Source: Chionoecetes opilio (taxonomy: Eukaryota > Arthropoda > Malacostraca > Decapoda > Majidae). Taken from it: DNA of 64,000 nt. Of the stretch, positions 24,560 through 37,299 are shown piece after piece (position 1 is the stretch's first letter; every line of letters starts with the position of its first letter). The notes under the pieces were generated by a model. The model was given only the letters and a program-made list of their open reading frames with translations. It made no database searches and was not told the DNA's origin. A program made the translations under genes and the position numbers. The DNA is taken from assembly GCA_016584305.1 (NCBI GenBank), contig JACEEZ010024149.1, positions 84,810 through 148,809 of the forward strand, given 5' to 3'.

Positions 24560-24930
24560 CCGGTCAAATAGTTTTTTCTTAAATTCCAAATATCAAGGAA
24601 GTTTTTTCTTAATTCCCAAAAATATCAAGGAAGTTTTTTCTTTTAAAATTTCCCAAAAATATAAAAGAAGTTTTTTTCTCTTAAATTCCAAATATAAAGG
24701 GAAGTTTTTCTTAAAATTCCAAATATCAAGGAAGTTTTTTTTAAATTCCAAATATAAAGGGAAATAGTTTTTCTCTTAAATTCCAAATATCAAAAAATAT
24801 AGTTTTTCTCTTAAATTCCAATATCAAGGAAGTTTTTTCTAATTCCAAATATCAAGGAATAGTTTTTCTTTTAAATTCCAAATAATCAGGAAAAAGTTTT
24901 TTCTTTTTAAATTCCAAATATCAAGGAATA
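24560..24930. repeat. 29-30-bp minisatellite (copy A)
   Basis: Units of TTTTTTCTTAAATTCC plus AAATATCAAGGAAG, about 12 copies with indels. It is repeated at 32,855-33,205. Confidence 0.95.
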
Positions 24931-25094
24931 CTGTTGTTCTCATAATCTTCCTCTTCAAGATTAACCATGACTGGGTGATGCGTTCTTTCCCTGTAGACGC
25001 CCCCGTAAGTGATCTAGTGTTGGTTATTAAGGGCTGCGAGGATCCCTGTTTGCATAAGGGGTTTGGGGGGGCAGGGAAAGGACGTTAGCTGGGT

Positions 25095-25585
25095 CTAAAG
25101 CTCCGTCCACACTAGCGGCAGTGCCGGTCCCCGGGGAAAAGCACGGGGGCACACTGAAACTGTCGTCCCACAGCAGAGCCGCCTGGCCAGTCAGAGGCGA
25201 GCAGCTGGGCAGCCAGGCAGTGTAGCCGTTCTCTATTCAGGAAGACTGTTGTGCGGTACGAAAAACAATGCGAAGCGAAAGGACCGTAGAAGCGGGGCAC
25301 TGTGTACCATAATCATTGCTATGTGCCTGAAAAAGAATAAGGACAAAGTGGAGAAAAGAAGTGGCTCCACTTCTCCACTCCAAAGCTCCACATGTAACTT
25401 TGTATGTCGGGCAGCGACGCACTGCCGGCGCGGCAGGCAGGCCAGGTGAATCGCTCACCTACCATCACGGGCATTTTACTCATTTGCCCGCGGTCACAAG
25501 CGGTGAGCCCGTCAACAGGCAAACTGCTCGCTTGTGCCCGCGGGCAACTGCCCGCTAGTGTGGACGGACCTTGTCGGACCTTTAA
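25095..25585. mobile_element. MITE-like inverted-repeat element (copy A)
   Basis: The ends are inverted: CTCCGTCCACACTAGCGG near 25,100 and CCGCTAGTGTGGACGGACC near 25,551-25,569. The interior is GC-rich with short open frames but no recognisable transposase. A target-site duplication is ambiguous. Copy B lies at about 33,368-33,840. Confidence 0.7.
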
Positions 25586-25597
25586 AGGGGTGTGAGC

Positions 25598-25877
25598 AGT
25601 GCTGTTTCTAGCCTTTTGGGGCCCTATGCGAAATGCTGTTTGGGGGCCCTACCTTGTAAACCTATGGTGGGGAGATTCCTAAGGTGGTCCGGGGGCACGC
25701 CTTTAATATTTAAATGCATCAATCTAGTGCACTTCAAGATGAAGAGACTAGTCTAGATGGGGGGAATAAAAAAATAAAAATTAATTAAAAAAATTAATGG
25801 CAGCTTGGGGACCCCTTGGTGGCTTAGGGGGCCTGTGCAACCGCGTAGTTCGCATATAGTAAGAAACGGTCCTGGTA
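25598..25877. mobile_element. possible hAT-like MITE (copy A)
   Basis: CAGTGCTGTTTCTAGCC at the left and GAAACGGTCCTG at the right are imperfect inverted ends starting CAG, as in hAT elements. Inner GGGGCCCTATGCGAA is mirrored by TTCGCATATAG. No clear 8-bp duplication was found, so the family is uncertain. Copy B is at about 33,846-34,125. Confidence 0.4.
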
Positions 25878-26779
25878 GGCGTGTTATCTCACCAGCAGCC
25901 ATTGTTAGTGATAGCCGCCAGATCATCTCATGTTCTCATGGACTGCTCATCTCCATATCAAGCTGATGATACTGAGGCACACCAATCCCCCAGCACCCTA
26001 TGCTTAATGGTAAAGAGGTGAACAGTCCATAACAACAACAGCTGGGGTCAAATTATTGGTGTAACTCGTGTTTTCATAGTGACACAGCAGTTTGACAAAT
26101 ACGTTCAGAATTAGTATTAAATTTCAAGGTTTTGTCTGTGTATTGTTCGCATTCTTATTCCTAAATACTCTGCTTGGTGAAATGTATGTGTAATTCTGCC
26201 TCCGGTAAATTTCGACTCATCTAGACTTTGAGTAACAGAACAGTATTTTTTCTAAGAGATTGATTGATTTAATGCCAAAAATGGGTGTTTTTTTTCTAAG
26301 AAACACCTTTACATGGATGGGGTGAGTCCTCCCTCACCTACTATACCCTTCCCAGCCACAGCCTCAACCCCCACCCCTGCAGGATACATCACACTCTCAT
26401 GATAAGAAATTTACTTTTCGGAAAATTTCACAGCCGATTTTTCAGTACAACAATTTTCTCTTGCACATAAATATCTGATGGGTTGGTGACCAGAACAATT
26501 GAGTTTTAACGGTGAATGATTCCCTATTCCTCCCTTGCAACACATCTAAATAATATTAAGCGAAAGTGTGTCTGTCTGTCTGTGTGTGTGTGTGGTATAG
26601 GTTCCCCCCCGTGGCGCAAACACCTCATATGGCACATTTTTGGAATTAGGTCGACCAGGGGAAGGTCATAAGCCCACTTATGAGATGATCCGATCACTTT
26701 TTTTTTTTTTTTTTAGCAGCCTTTAGCGAGAATTCTGAAAACAAAAGTGGGTTGCGAGAATTGAGGAAGCCTTGATGTA

Positions 26780-27125
26780 GGGTGATGGGTAATGGGTGAG
26801 TGAATGGGTGGGGGGATGGGTAATGGGTGTGGGGTGATGGGTGAGTGAATGGGATGGGTGGGGGGTGATGGGTTGCGGGTGATGGGTGAGTGAATGGGTG
26901 TGTGGTGATGGGTAATGGGTGAGTGAATGGGTGATGGGTAATGAATGGTGATGAATGGGGGATGGGTAATGGGTGAGTGAATGGGTGGGGGGTGATGGGT
27001 AATGGGTGAGTGAATGGGTGGGGGGTGATGGGTAATGGGTGAGTGAATGGGTGGGGGGTTTATGGGTAATGGGTGAGTGAATGGGTGGGGGGTGATGGGT
27101 AATGGGGGAGTGAATGGGTGGGGGA
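26780..27125. repeat. GGGTGATGGGTAATGGG minisatellite (copy A)
   Basis: Tandem units of about 34 bp (TGATGGGTAATGGGTGAG then TGAATGGGTGGGG). The Pro/His/Ser-rich minus frame is a repeat translation. It is repeated at 35,010-35,365. Confidence 0.95.
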
Positions 27126-28374
27126 ATACATACATTTCTACATCCATGATTTCAGGAAAGTTAGAAGGGGCTATCTGGAGAGTCCATGTTTGGTGGGCCG
27201 AAGGCCCACTAAACACAGGTGGTGGGCCAAGGCCCACCAATAGCCCCCCGCAGGAGCTAGCCAAAAGCCCCGCCCGGGGGGCGGCTTGCGGCTAGGGGGT
27301 AAATTACTTAAGCAAGCCACATTGAAAACCAAATATGAATCCACTGGGTAATTTAGCAAAAAAACCGATAGGAACAAAGCCGGGGGTTTACCCGAAGCTA
27401 CTTCAGAGACAAAGGTCCTCACATCAAATCACAAAATTTCCTCATCTCATTCCCTTTACCCACATCAATGTCTTCCTCATCTCAAACTGTTTCATATGGA
27501 TGCCTCCAAAATCAAAAATATAAAAATGGTTTTTGTAACCCAAAAATAGTAAAAAAGGAAAGTTTTAAGAAAAAGAATTTTCAGCCAAAATCCTCAAGAT
27601 ACCCCCAAAGTATTAAAAATTTCTTTCAATTTTCCTTTTTAAAAACTTTCTTCAACCACCACGATAAAAAACCCTTTCTTGATTTAGGTTTTTTTAAATA
27701 AATTTCCTTCCCCAGTGGCGATCAATTATGATTTGATTGCAATGTGCACAGATCCAACTTAACTATTTTCCCTTTTTATCAGGGAAAAATAAAGCCTATA
27801 ATTATTGTTCTTCCCTTCCCCCGGATCCCAAAAAATTTCAATTTTATGATCTTGAGCAACTTTCTGGTCTGCTTTGATTTTTGCAATAGCAAAGTTCACT
27901 TATGATGAATGATCAGGGCTGCACAGCATAACAAAAAACAAAAGTGCTAAGTATTACAAAATCTAAAAAAGGACAAAAAGAACAAAGAATGACACAAGAC
28001 GCCCCCAAACGTCAACACTTTGAGGGGCCTGGGGGGGGGGGGGGGGGGGTCCTTAGTGAGGGGCTTGAGGGGGGGGGCCCTTTTACTCTTTTTGGCGGGG
28101 CCCAAAAGGCAAAGCGGGAACTACGGGGTCGCGGTCCATGATTGCGGCAAACCTTGGCGGCTCCTGGCGGGGAGAAAAATGATTCAAGTTTGTGAGGGGA
28201 AAACATCGTACACACAATTAAAAGAGTGAATATTCCATTTTTCAGCTCCTCCCAAAAGATTTTGGGGTACAAGTTCTTAGTTACATCCCTTTATATTCAT
28301 TGCATACGTGAGTCACAGCACGGGAAAAACCCTTGCCTTTTGAGGCTAAGTAGCTTGGAGGCTCGATAGGGAAA
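27126..28374. other. unassigned, noisy from about 27,300
   Basis: A hairpin of GGTGGGCC words lies at 27,190-27,240 (TGGTGGGCCGAAGGCCCACT then GGTGGGCCAAGGCCCACC). The rest shows inflated homopolymers (for example a G run near 28,031). No gene. Confidence 0.5.
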
Positions 28375-28560
28375 TCGAGTGTAGTGGTTAGCACCTGGCT
28401 TAAACCGAGAATCCCCGGGTTTTGATCCCCGGGCGGAGCGAAAAAAGATGGGGGGTCTTTTTAAATCCCTAGCCTTGCCACCCAGCAGTGAAGGGTACCG
28501 GGTTTCCAGCCGGGGGGTTTAACCCCCCCCCCGGGGGGTGGCTTTTGGCCAACATAAAAT
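28375..28560 (+). mobile_element. tRNA-Val-derived SINE (copy A, noisy)
   Basis: The tRNA-like head (GTGTAGTGGTTAGCACC ... GGGTTTTGATCCCCGGGCGG) is followed by the shared body (CACCCAGCAGTGAAGGGTACC ... GGCTTTTGGCCAACA) and an A-rich tail. It belongs to the same family as 57,528 and 63,411. Confidence 0.75.
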
Positions 28561-28784
28561 GCAGCAGCGGTAACACTTGGGTCTGGGCATTTTCCTCTAA
28601 AAAAAACAAACAAAAAGAAAAAACAAACAAGAGGCTTTATGGTTAACTATGAGGGGCAATGGTTTTCACTTAAAAGGTAATTTGGGGAGAGGCAGATCTG
28701 TTAATGAAAAAGAAGATAGATAAATTTATTCCTATTGACACTTTGCAAATACCAATACAAGGGTTTTTGACTATAAAAGCGCCA

Positions 28785-28885
28785 CCCCCCCCAGGCGAAC
28801 TTGGGGGGCTCGAAACCGTGGCGAAGGCAGGGACGCTACACCCCCAGCCCGTAGCTCTACCCCAACCCACCACCCTGATGGGTTT
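28785..28885 (-). mobile_element. second tRNA-derived SINE family (copy A, noisy)
   Basis: On the minus strand a box-A-like word (GTAGAGCTACGGGC) precedes a box-B-like GGTTTCGAGCC. The better copy is at 36,985-37,100. Confidence 0.5.
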
Positions 28886-29130
28886 TTAATGAAAAAAGGG
28901 CAATTGTCACGTTCCTTGATGTGAGGGGCAAGGGTTCTGTGTCCCCAAATCCCTTTAACTTTCTTTCCAACCCATTTAGGGTTTGTAACGGTCCAAAGAG
29001 TGGTCGGCTGCAAAGAGAAAAAAAGGTTTTTTTTAAATTTTTAAAAAAATCCCCCTTTTCCAAAATCCTTTCAGGTTCCCTTTTTGTTTAAAAAAAAAAT
29101 TTTGGTTTTTGGGGGCCCCCCAAAGCCCCA

Positions 29131-29131
29131 N
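29131..29131. other. ambiguous base (N) at the junction of the tandem copies
   Basis: The only N I noticed in the window. It sits in a homopolymer-rich patch exactly between copy A and copy B. Confidence 0.95.
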
Positions 29132-30259
29132 AAAACCCCCTTTAAAGGGGGGGAAAAAAAAAAAAATTTTTTAAAAAAAAAAAATTTATCAAAAACCCCA
29201 TGAATATGTATACAACCTCAAAGAGAAATACCGATGAAAAAAAATCGATTTTTTTTTGGGCAAATTTGATATTCCAGGTGCTATATTTCCGTGCTCGCTG
29301 AAAACATAGAGAAGCCTGAGGTGATGGTTGATGTGCAGAGGCTTCAAAACCAGGAAAAAATCCAGCAGAGTCTCTTAAGAAGTAAGAAAGTGGTAGGACG
29401 TTATATCCCGTTTTACCTTTTGCGGGCTCTGTTCTCTTTTTTCTTGGTTTAAAAACCCTCTGCCACAGCCTTCCTCAGGTCTTCTCTATAGTGTTTTCAG
29501 TGAGAACAGAGCACAGTAATATAGCACCAGAATATAAATTTTCGCGCAAAAAATAACTCAAAATTTTCCCATCGCCGTAGTTTTTCCCTTCGTAGGTCAC
29601 CCCGGCGACCCCCCCCTATCCCCATAATGCCCGATGTAAAAACCGTGAGTAGTTTGGGTAGGCCCCTTTTTAACAAGTAAAAAAAAATATACTTATACTA
29701 TACTACCTATTAAAAAAAAATATAACCCCTTCCCCCTATTTTTTTTTTAAATAGTAGTGGATGACTGGGTGGGTAATGGATTAAGAGTGGAGGGGGTTGG
29801 GGGGGGGAGTGGGTGTGGGTGTGTGTGTGGTGTGGGTGCGTGGGTGTGTGGTGGGTGCGTGCGTGTGTGGTGGGGGGTGGGGGGTGGGTGCGTGTGTGTG
29901 TTGGTGGGTCTGTGTGTGTGTTTTGGTGTTTTCTCACAGGGGGGAAAATTTTCCACTTCCAGGGCCTGGTCTGTTTTTTACAGGACATACAGCACAGTTG
30001 GGGATGACGAGGGGATAAAACCCGCCGACAGAAGCACAAATTGGGCATGACGAGGCGATAACCAATAGACAGTAAAAACGAGCCGCGAAACAAGGCTTTG
30101 TTTTGGTTACGACAAAATGGGGGACAGTTGGAACCAGGCTACCCCTTCCGCGATCCATTTATTAGTCGTGGTGGGGTGTGTTTGGGGGGGGTATCAGGTG
30201 TGCCAAACTACGTAAGTCATATTTTGTTAATTTAATTGGTAAAGGCACACACCACAACA

Positions 30260-31250
30260 TTTTTTAAACCCATTTAAATGCCCCACTGTTTTGGGCCCAT
30301 TATATTTTGATTTAATCAACGACTTGGATAGTGGGATTAGCAGTGATATCCAAATTTGCTGATATACTAATTTTGGGAGGTTATGGGGTCACAGTCTGAC
30401 GTAAACTTTGCAGGGAGACTTAGATAAACTTAACGGTGGGCAGTCAAAGGCAATAATTTAAAATTGATAAAAGTAGCGTTATGAAAGTTTGGGAGAAAAA
30501 AACCCTGGTAATAGATACACCATAAGCAATGTATCGCTGAAAAGATCAGAAGGTGAAAAAGATCTTGGAGTGAGGGTGAGCCCAGACTTCCGACCTAGGA
30601 AACAATGTATTGAGGCCAGAAATAGAGCTAATAGAGTATTAGGATTCATTACCAGAAGTGTTAAAAGTAGAAGTGCGGAAGTTATTCTAAAGCTTTATCT
30701 GGCTCTAGTCAGGCCTCACCTAGACTATGCAGTTCAGTTTTGGTCTCCATATTACAGGATGGATATAGTGTTGTTAGAAAAAGTGCAGAGAAGGATGACC
30801 AAAATGATACAAGGGATGCGTAACTTTAGTTATGAGAGGAGATTGAAGTTATTAAAATTACACTCACTCGAGAGACGCAGAGTAAGGGGCGATCTGATAG
30901 AAGTTTTTTTTAAGTGGATAAAGGGATTTAATAAAGCAGAGGTAGGAAAAGTTCTTACGGCTTTTAACCAGGGTAGAACAAGAAGTAACGGATTCAAGCT
31001 GGAAAAAGCGTAGATTTAGAAAGGAAATAGGGAAAAACTGGTTCACAAATAGGGTGGTGAATGAGTGGAATGGTCTCAGTAGACAGGTAGTTAGTGCGGA
31101 GTCATTAGGGAGCTTTAAAGGGGAGCTGGATAAGTTCATGGATGGGGATGAAAGGTGGATGTAGGTAGTGTTAGGTGACAGGAACTACCACGTGTAGGCC
31201 TCGCGGCCTCTTGTAGCTTCCTTATTTTCTTATGTTCTTATGTTCTAAAC
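30260..31250 (+). mobile_element. CR1-like LINE, frame-broken (copy B)
   Basis: Same element as 21,955-22,955. Frames are lost before 30,489 (noisy) and again near 30,905 (extra T) and 31,005 (extra A), so the FADD region and C terminus are not in one frame. The 3' end again shows TTCTTATG repeats. Confidence 0.9.
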
Positions 31251-31479
31251 CTTTTGCCGCAGCTTATTTACTTTACTTTCAATTAATTCGTTTATACTCG
31301 TTTTATTTATTTATTTATTTATTCATTGATCTATTTTATGTATTTACTTATCTGTTACTTTATTTACCTATATATATTTTTTATATTTTATTTATTATTA
31401 TATATATATTCATTTATTTAATTTCGTTTTTCTGGGATGACTTTTTTTTGTCATTCTACTTTCACATGTTCTAGTTATC

Positions 31480-31770
31480 TTCTTGTTCCTCTTCTTGTTC
31501 TTGTTCTTGTTCTTCTTCCTCTTCTTCTTCTTCCTCTTGTTCTTGTTCTTCCTCTTCTTGCTCTTCTTCCTCTTGTTCTTGTTCTTGTTCTTCTGCCTCT
31601 TCTTGTTCTTCTTGTTCTTCCTCTTCTTCTTCTTCCTCTTCTTCGTCTTTTTCCTCCTCTTCTTTTTCTTCTTCATTATTTTTCTTCTTTTTCTACTTCC
31701 TCTTCTTCTTCTTCCTCTTGTTCTTCTTCCTCTTCTTCTTTTTCTTCTTCTTCGTCTTCTCTTTGCTCTA
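31480..31770. repeat. TTC/CCT polypyrimidine tract (copy B)
   Basis: Equivalent of 23,180-23,475. Confidence 0.95.
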
Positions 31771-31789
31771 TTTTTTTCCGCCTAGAATT

Positions 31790-31983
31790 GAAAGTGAGGA
31801 AACCAGTCTCTCTCTCTCTCTCTCTCTCTGTCCTTCATGGTGGATAAAAAAGTGGATCTAGTGGATGGAGAAGCCAGTGTGTGGATGTGGATATAAAAAG
31901 AAGTAACACTGCGTATGTAAAGCACAGTTATAAGAGAGAGAGAGAGAGAGAACCTGGCAACTTCCTCTCATGCTTTAAATTCA

Positions 31984-32014
<31 letters not shown>

Positions 32015-32850
32015 TGTGTGTGTGTGTCAAAGAATCCATGTACTGTACTTCTAACCTTTGTTTGGCCATAAAAAACAAACAAAAACAAACACACTATACA
32101 GCTTCACACACACACACACACACACATATTGGTCTGTGTATAAATGATGAGTGTTGAATTATGAGAGAGAGAGAGAGAGAAGACTTGCTATAGTCTATTT
32201 TTTTTAACATGGCAAAAAATCCATTCTTTCATAAGGTCCCATGCTTAATATGATGCCTACGTTTACCTGATATTATGGTTAACTATGATAAAATACAGCT
32301 GAAATTTAGAAGAAGCGTAGTATTCCCTTCTCCTGGCATCAAATATCAGTCAGTAAGCAGCAAGGTGGCAGGATTTTTGGTCTTGTTAAAAAAAATAGAC
32401 TATAGTTAGATAAGTAGAGAGGAAATGGAAGGGTGGGATGGAAGCAAAAAGATATGTAAGTAGATAAGAGTGACGGGGAGAGAGAGAGAGAACGCACCCC
32501 ACACCCCACACCACAACTCCCATATAAATATAATCTTACCAATCTTAATATTTTTCTGTCATTATATACACTAAAAACGTTCACACATGCCAAATTTCAT
32601 AATGATAGCTTGCACAGAAACAAAGATATGGAGATTTAGTGAAATTCGCCACCCGCAGCCAGGGTGGTTATTTTGTTTCTCATTTTAAAAATTAATGAAA
32701 GCCTAAATCAAGTGTCATCCACCTTAAAAGTGTTAAGTATGGGTCGTCCACCTTAAAAGTGTTAAGCATGGGTCATATTAACTGCCTGACAGGGGGCAGC
32801 TGCTAACATTCCGTCACCCCTAAAGTGAAAATCAGATTTTTTGCCACCGG
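31790..32850. other. unassigned flank with short microsatellites (copy B)
   Basis: CT, GA and GT runs (for example GT at 31,987-32,013 and CA at 32,107-32,125) that are longer and purer than in copy A. No gene. Confidence 0.6.
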
Positions 32851-32854
32851 TCAA

Positions 32855-33205
32855 ATAGTTTTTCTCTTAAATTCCAAATATCAAGGAAGTTTTTTCTTAA
32901 ATTCCAAATATCAAGGAAGTTTTTTCTCTTAAATTCCAAATATCAAAGAAGTTTTTTCTCTTAAATTCCAAATATCAAGGAAGTTTTTTCTTAAATTCCA
33001 AATATCAAGGAAGTTTTTTCTTAAATTCCAAATATCAAGGAATAGTTTTTCTCTTAAATTCCAAATATCAAAGAATATAGTTTTTCTCTTAAATTCCAAA
33101 TATCAAGGAAGTTTTTTCTTAAATTCCAAATATCAAGGAATAGTTTTTCTTTTAAATTCCAAATATCAAGGAATAGTTTTTTTTTTTAAAATTTCCCAAA
33201 TATCG
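32855..33205. repeat. 29-30-bp minisatellite (copy B)
   Basis: About 12 units of TTAAATTCCAAATATCAAGG plus a T-rich spacer. It is cleaner than copy A. Confidence 0.95.
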
Positions 33206-33367
33206 GGGAATACTTTTGTTCCATAATTTTCCCTCTAAAGTTTAACCATGACGGGTGATGCGTTTTTTAAACTGAGAGCCCGTAAGGATCTAGTGTTGGT
33301 TTTAAGGGCTGCGAGGATCCCGTTTGATAATGGTTGAGGGATCAGGGAGGACGTTAGCTGGGTCTAA

Positions 33368-34125
33368 AGCTCCGCCCACATAGCGGGCAGTGCCCGTCAC
33401 GGGGAAAAGCACGCGGGCACACTGAAACTGTCGCCCACCAGCAGACCCCCGGCCCAGTCAGGGGCGAGCAGCGGGGCAGCCAGGCAGTGACCTTTCTCTA
33501 TTCGGGAAGATTTGTGGGTACAAAACAATGCGAAGCAAAAGGACCGAAGAAGCTGGCATTGTACCATAATCTTTGCTAGGCCTGAAAAAAAAAAGGACAA
33601 AGGGGAAAAAAAAGTGGCTCCATTTTCCCCACCCCAAAAGCTCCACATAAAATTTGTATTCTGGCAGCGACGCACTGCCGGGCGCGGCGGGGCAGTGCCA
33701 GGGAAACGCTCACCTACCATCACGGGTTTTTTACTCATTTCCCCGGGTCAAAAAGCGGTGACCCCCGTAAACGGCAAACGTCGCTTGGGGGCCCCCGGGA
33801 ATGCCCGCAGTGGGAGGACCCTTTTCGGACTTTAAAGGGGGGGTGAGCAGTGCTGTTTCTGCCTTTTGGGGCCCTATGCGAAAAAGTGTTTGGGGCCCTA
33901 CCTTGTAAACCTTGGTGGGGAGATTTTTAGGTGGTCCGGGGGCACGCCTTTAATTTTTAAATGCATCAATCTAGTGCACTTCAAGAGAGAGATAGTTAGA
34001 TGGGGGGAATAAAAAAAAAAAAATTAATTAAAAAAAAATTTAAAGGGAGCTTGGGGCCCCTTTGGGGGCTTAGGGGGGCCCGTGCAACCGCGTAGTTCGC
34101 AATAGAAGAAAAGGTCCCTTGGGGG
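33368..34125. mobile_element. two MITE-like elements (copy B, noisy)
   Basis: Equivalents of 25,095-25,585 and 25,598-25,877 with many homopolymer errors. Inverted ends are still recognisable (CTCCGCCCACATAGCGGG at about 33,370). Confidence 0.55.
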
Positions 34126-35009
34126 TGTTATTCACCCGCAGCCATTGTTGTGATAGCCGCCAGATCACCATGTTCTCATGGGACTGCCTCATCTCCATTC
34201 AAGCTGATGATACTGAGGCAACCAATCCCCCCGCACCCTATGCTTTAAAGGTAAAGAGGTGAAAAGTCCTAACAACAACAGGGGGTCAAAATTTTTGGTG
34301 TAATCGTGTTTCATAGTGACACAGCGTTTTTACAAATACTTCGAATTGTATTAAATTTTAAGGTTTTGTCTGTGTATTGTTCGCATTCTTATTCCTAAAT
34401 ACTCTGCTTGGTGAAATGTATGTGTAATTCTGCCTCCGGTAAATTTCGACTCATCTAGACTTTGAGTAACAGAACAGTATTTTTTCTAAGAGATTGATTG
34501 ATTTAATGCCAAAAATGGGTGTTTTTTTTCTAAGAGAACACCTTTACATGGATGGGCTGAGTCCTCCCTCACCTACTATACCCTTCCCAGCCACAGCCTC
34601 AACACCCCACACTCTGCAGGATACATCACACTCTCATGATAAGAAATTTACTTTACTGGAAATTACACAGCCGATTATTCAGTACAACAAATTTTCTCTT
34701 GCACATAAATATCTGATGGGTTGGTGACCACGAACAATTGAGTTTTAACGGTGAATGATTCCATATTCCTCCTTGCAACACATCTATAATAATATAAGCG
34801 AAAGTGTGTCTGTCTGTCTGTGTGTGTGTGTGGTATAGGTTCCGCCCCCCGTGGCGCAAACACCTCATATGGCACATTTTTGGAATTAGGTCGACCAGGG
34901 GAAGGTCATAAGCCCACTTATGAGATGATCCGATCACTTTTTTTTTTTTTTTTTAGCAGCCTATTAGCGAGAATTCTGAAAACAAAAGTGGGTTGCGAGA
35001 ATTGAGGAA

Positions 35010-35365
35010 GCCTTGATGTAGGGTGATGGGTAATGGGTGAGTGAATGGGTGGGGTGATGGGTAATGGGTGTGGGGTGATGGGTGAGTGAATGGGATGGGT
35101 GGGGGGTGATGGGTTGCGGGTGATGGGTGAGTGAATGGGTGTGTGGTGATGGGTAATGGGTGAGTGAATGGGTGATGGGTAATGAATGGTGATGAATGGG
35201 TGATGGGTAATGGGTGAGTGAATGGGTGGGGGGTGATGGGTAATGGGTGAGTGAATGGGTGGGGGGTGATGGGTAAGGGTGAGTGAATGGGTGGGGGGTG
35301 ATGGGTAATGGGTGAGTGAATGGGTGGGGGGTGATGGGTAATGGGTGAGTGAATGGGTGGGGGGA
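35010..35365. repeat. GGGTGATGGGTAATGGG minisatellite (copy B)
   Basis: Same units as 26,780-27,125. Confidence 0.95.
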
Positions 35366-36594
35366 ATACATACATTTCTACATCCATGATTTCAGGAAAG
35401 TTAGAAGGGGCTATCTGGAGAGTCCATGTTTGGTGGGCCGAAGGCCCACTAAACACAGGTGGTGGGCCAAAGGCCCACCAATAGCCCTCCGCAGGAGCTA
35501 GCCAAAAAGTCCGCCCGGAGGGCGGCTTTGCGGCTAGTGGGTAATATTACTTAAGCAAGCCACATTGTAACACATATGATATCCACTGGGTAAATTTAGC
35601 GAAACACCGACTAGGAACAAAGCCGGTGGTTAGCCGTAAGCTACTTCAGAGACAACAGGTCCATCACATCAAATCACAAAATTCCTCATCTCATTACTCC
35701 TTTACCACATCAATCCCCACTTTCCCTCATCTCAAACGATTCATATTGAGCCCCAAAATAAAAAATTAACACATTTTTTGTAATGCCTAAAAATCAGAAA
35801 CTAAAGGAAGCAAAGAAACGAATTTCCCCAAAAAAATCCTTCAAGTATCACCAAGTAAAAAAAATTTCTTTCAATTTTCCCCTTTTTTCAAAATTTTTCT
35901 TCAACCATACACTGATCATAATTACCTTCTATATTTAGGGCCTTTTTTTATCATTTCTCTGCCATTTTGGCGATCAATTCATGAGTTGATTAAAATGTGC
36001 ACGTCTTTCAACATTCTTCCTTTATCATGGAAAAAAGCCTTTAATTAGTTTTGCTTCCCCGGACCCAAAAAACTTAAATTTTAGATTTTTAGCAACATTC
36101 TGGCCCGATTTTGTTTTTTGCAGACTAGAAAATTTCATTTATATGATATGCATTGGCTGCACGCAATAACAAACAAAATAGCTAAGTGTTTAAAAATCCA
36201 AAAAAGGTACAAAAAGAACAAATAAAGGACACAAGACTTGCTGCCACGTACAATTGGGGGGCCTGGGGGGGGGGGGGGGGGCCTTAGTGAGGGGCTTTAG
36301 GGGGGGGGCCTTACTCAGTCTTGGCGAGGCCCCACGGCAAAGCGGGATCATCGGGTCGCGGTCCATGTCTTGCGGCAACCTTGGGGCATCCTGGCGGGGG
36401 GAACAAGATTTAAGATTGTGAGAGGATAACAATACGTACACACAAATAAGGGTGAAAATATTGCCATCCAGCTCCTGCCAAAAATTTGAGGGCACAAGTC
36501 TTTGCTTACAGCCTTAATTACATTGCATACGTGAGTAAAAGCACGGTAAAAAACTTTGCATGTTTAGGCTAATGCTTGAGAGGCTCGAAGGGAA

Positions 36595-36775
36595 CTCTGT
36601 AGGTGTGGTTAGCACGCTTTTACAAACCCAGAAATCCCGGGTTCGATCCCCGGGGGGGCGAAAAAAGATGGGTGGTTTCTTAATCCCCCAGCCTTGTCCC
36701 CCCCAGTAATGGGAGGGTGCCCCCCGGGGGTTTGTAACCCCCCCCCCGGGGGGTGGCTTTGGCCAACACTAATAT
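36595..36775 (+). mobile_element. tRNA-Val-derived SINE (copy B)
   Basis: The box B core GGTTCGATCCC is intact near 36,640. The body follows (CCCCAGTAATGGGAGG ... GGCTTTGGCCAACAC) with an AAAC-rich tail to about 36,845. Confidence 0.75.
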
Positions 36776-36984
36776 GCAGCACGGTAACCCCATGGTTGGG
36801 CATTATCCTCTAAACAAAACAAACAAGAGAAAAAACAAACAAGAGGCATTGATGGAAATATGAGGTGCAAGGTTCACTTAAAATAAAATTTGGGGGGAGG
36901 GAGATCATGTTAATGAAAAAAAGATAGATAAGATAAAATTTATCCCATCTAGACACTTTGCAAGTACCAACTACAAGGTTCTTG

Positions 36985-37100
36985 ACAATACAAAGCGCCC
37001 ACCACGCCAGGACGAACTTGGTGGGCTCGAACCGCTGGCCGAATGCAGGGCGCTACACCCGGCCCGTAGCTCTACCAACCGCAGCCACCCTGAGGGGTGT
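36985..37100 (-). mobile_element. second tRNA-derived SINE family (copy B)
   Basis: Minus strand: box A-like TGGCTGCGGTTGGTAGAGC and box B-like GGTTCGAGCCC with about 45 bases between them. This is a tRNA-like head, but the stems do not form a complete tRNA. Confidence 0.6.
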
Positions 37101-37299
37101 TAATGAAAAGGCCAGATTGTCCCAGTTCCTTGATGTGAGGGACAAGGGTTGCTGGTGTCCAACATCCTTTCAACTTGCTCCAATACATGAGTGTTGTACG
37201 GTACAAAAAGTGGCTCGGTGCAAGAGAGTTTAAATGAAAAGAATCTTTCAAATCTTTCAGTCCTTTTCGCTAGTGGGATTGGGCACAAAGCCAGCACTC

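Larger units (their letters stand above)
20850..29100. repeat. tandem 8.3-kb block, copy A
   Basis: This is repeated in the same order at about 29,200-37,290. Contents: right arm of the foldback element, GT-rich microsatellite, CR1-like LINE, pyrimidine tract, 29-30-bp minisatellite, MITEs, GGGTGATG minisatellite, two SINEs. The start-to-start distance falls from about 8,355 to about 8,215 bases along the block. The first 6.4 kb is clean and the last 1.8 kb (from about 27,300) is noisy. Confidence 0.95.
29200..37290. repeat. tandem 8.3-kb block, copy B
   Basis: Same order of elements as copy A. It is noisy at about 29,200-30,480 and 33,200-34,340, and clean at 30,500-33,180 and 34,350-35,600. 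The noisy parts match clean parts of copy A, and copy A's noisy tail matches a cleaner part here. Confidence 0.95.
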
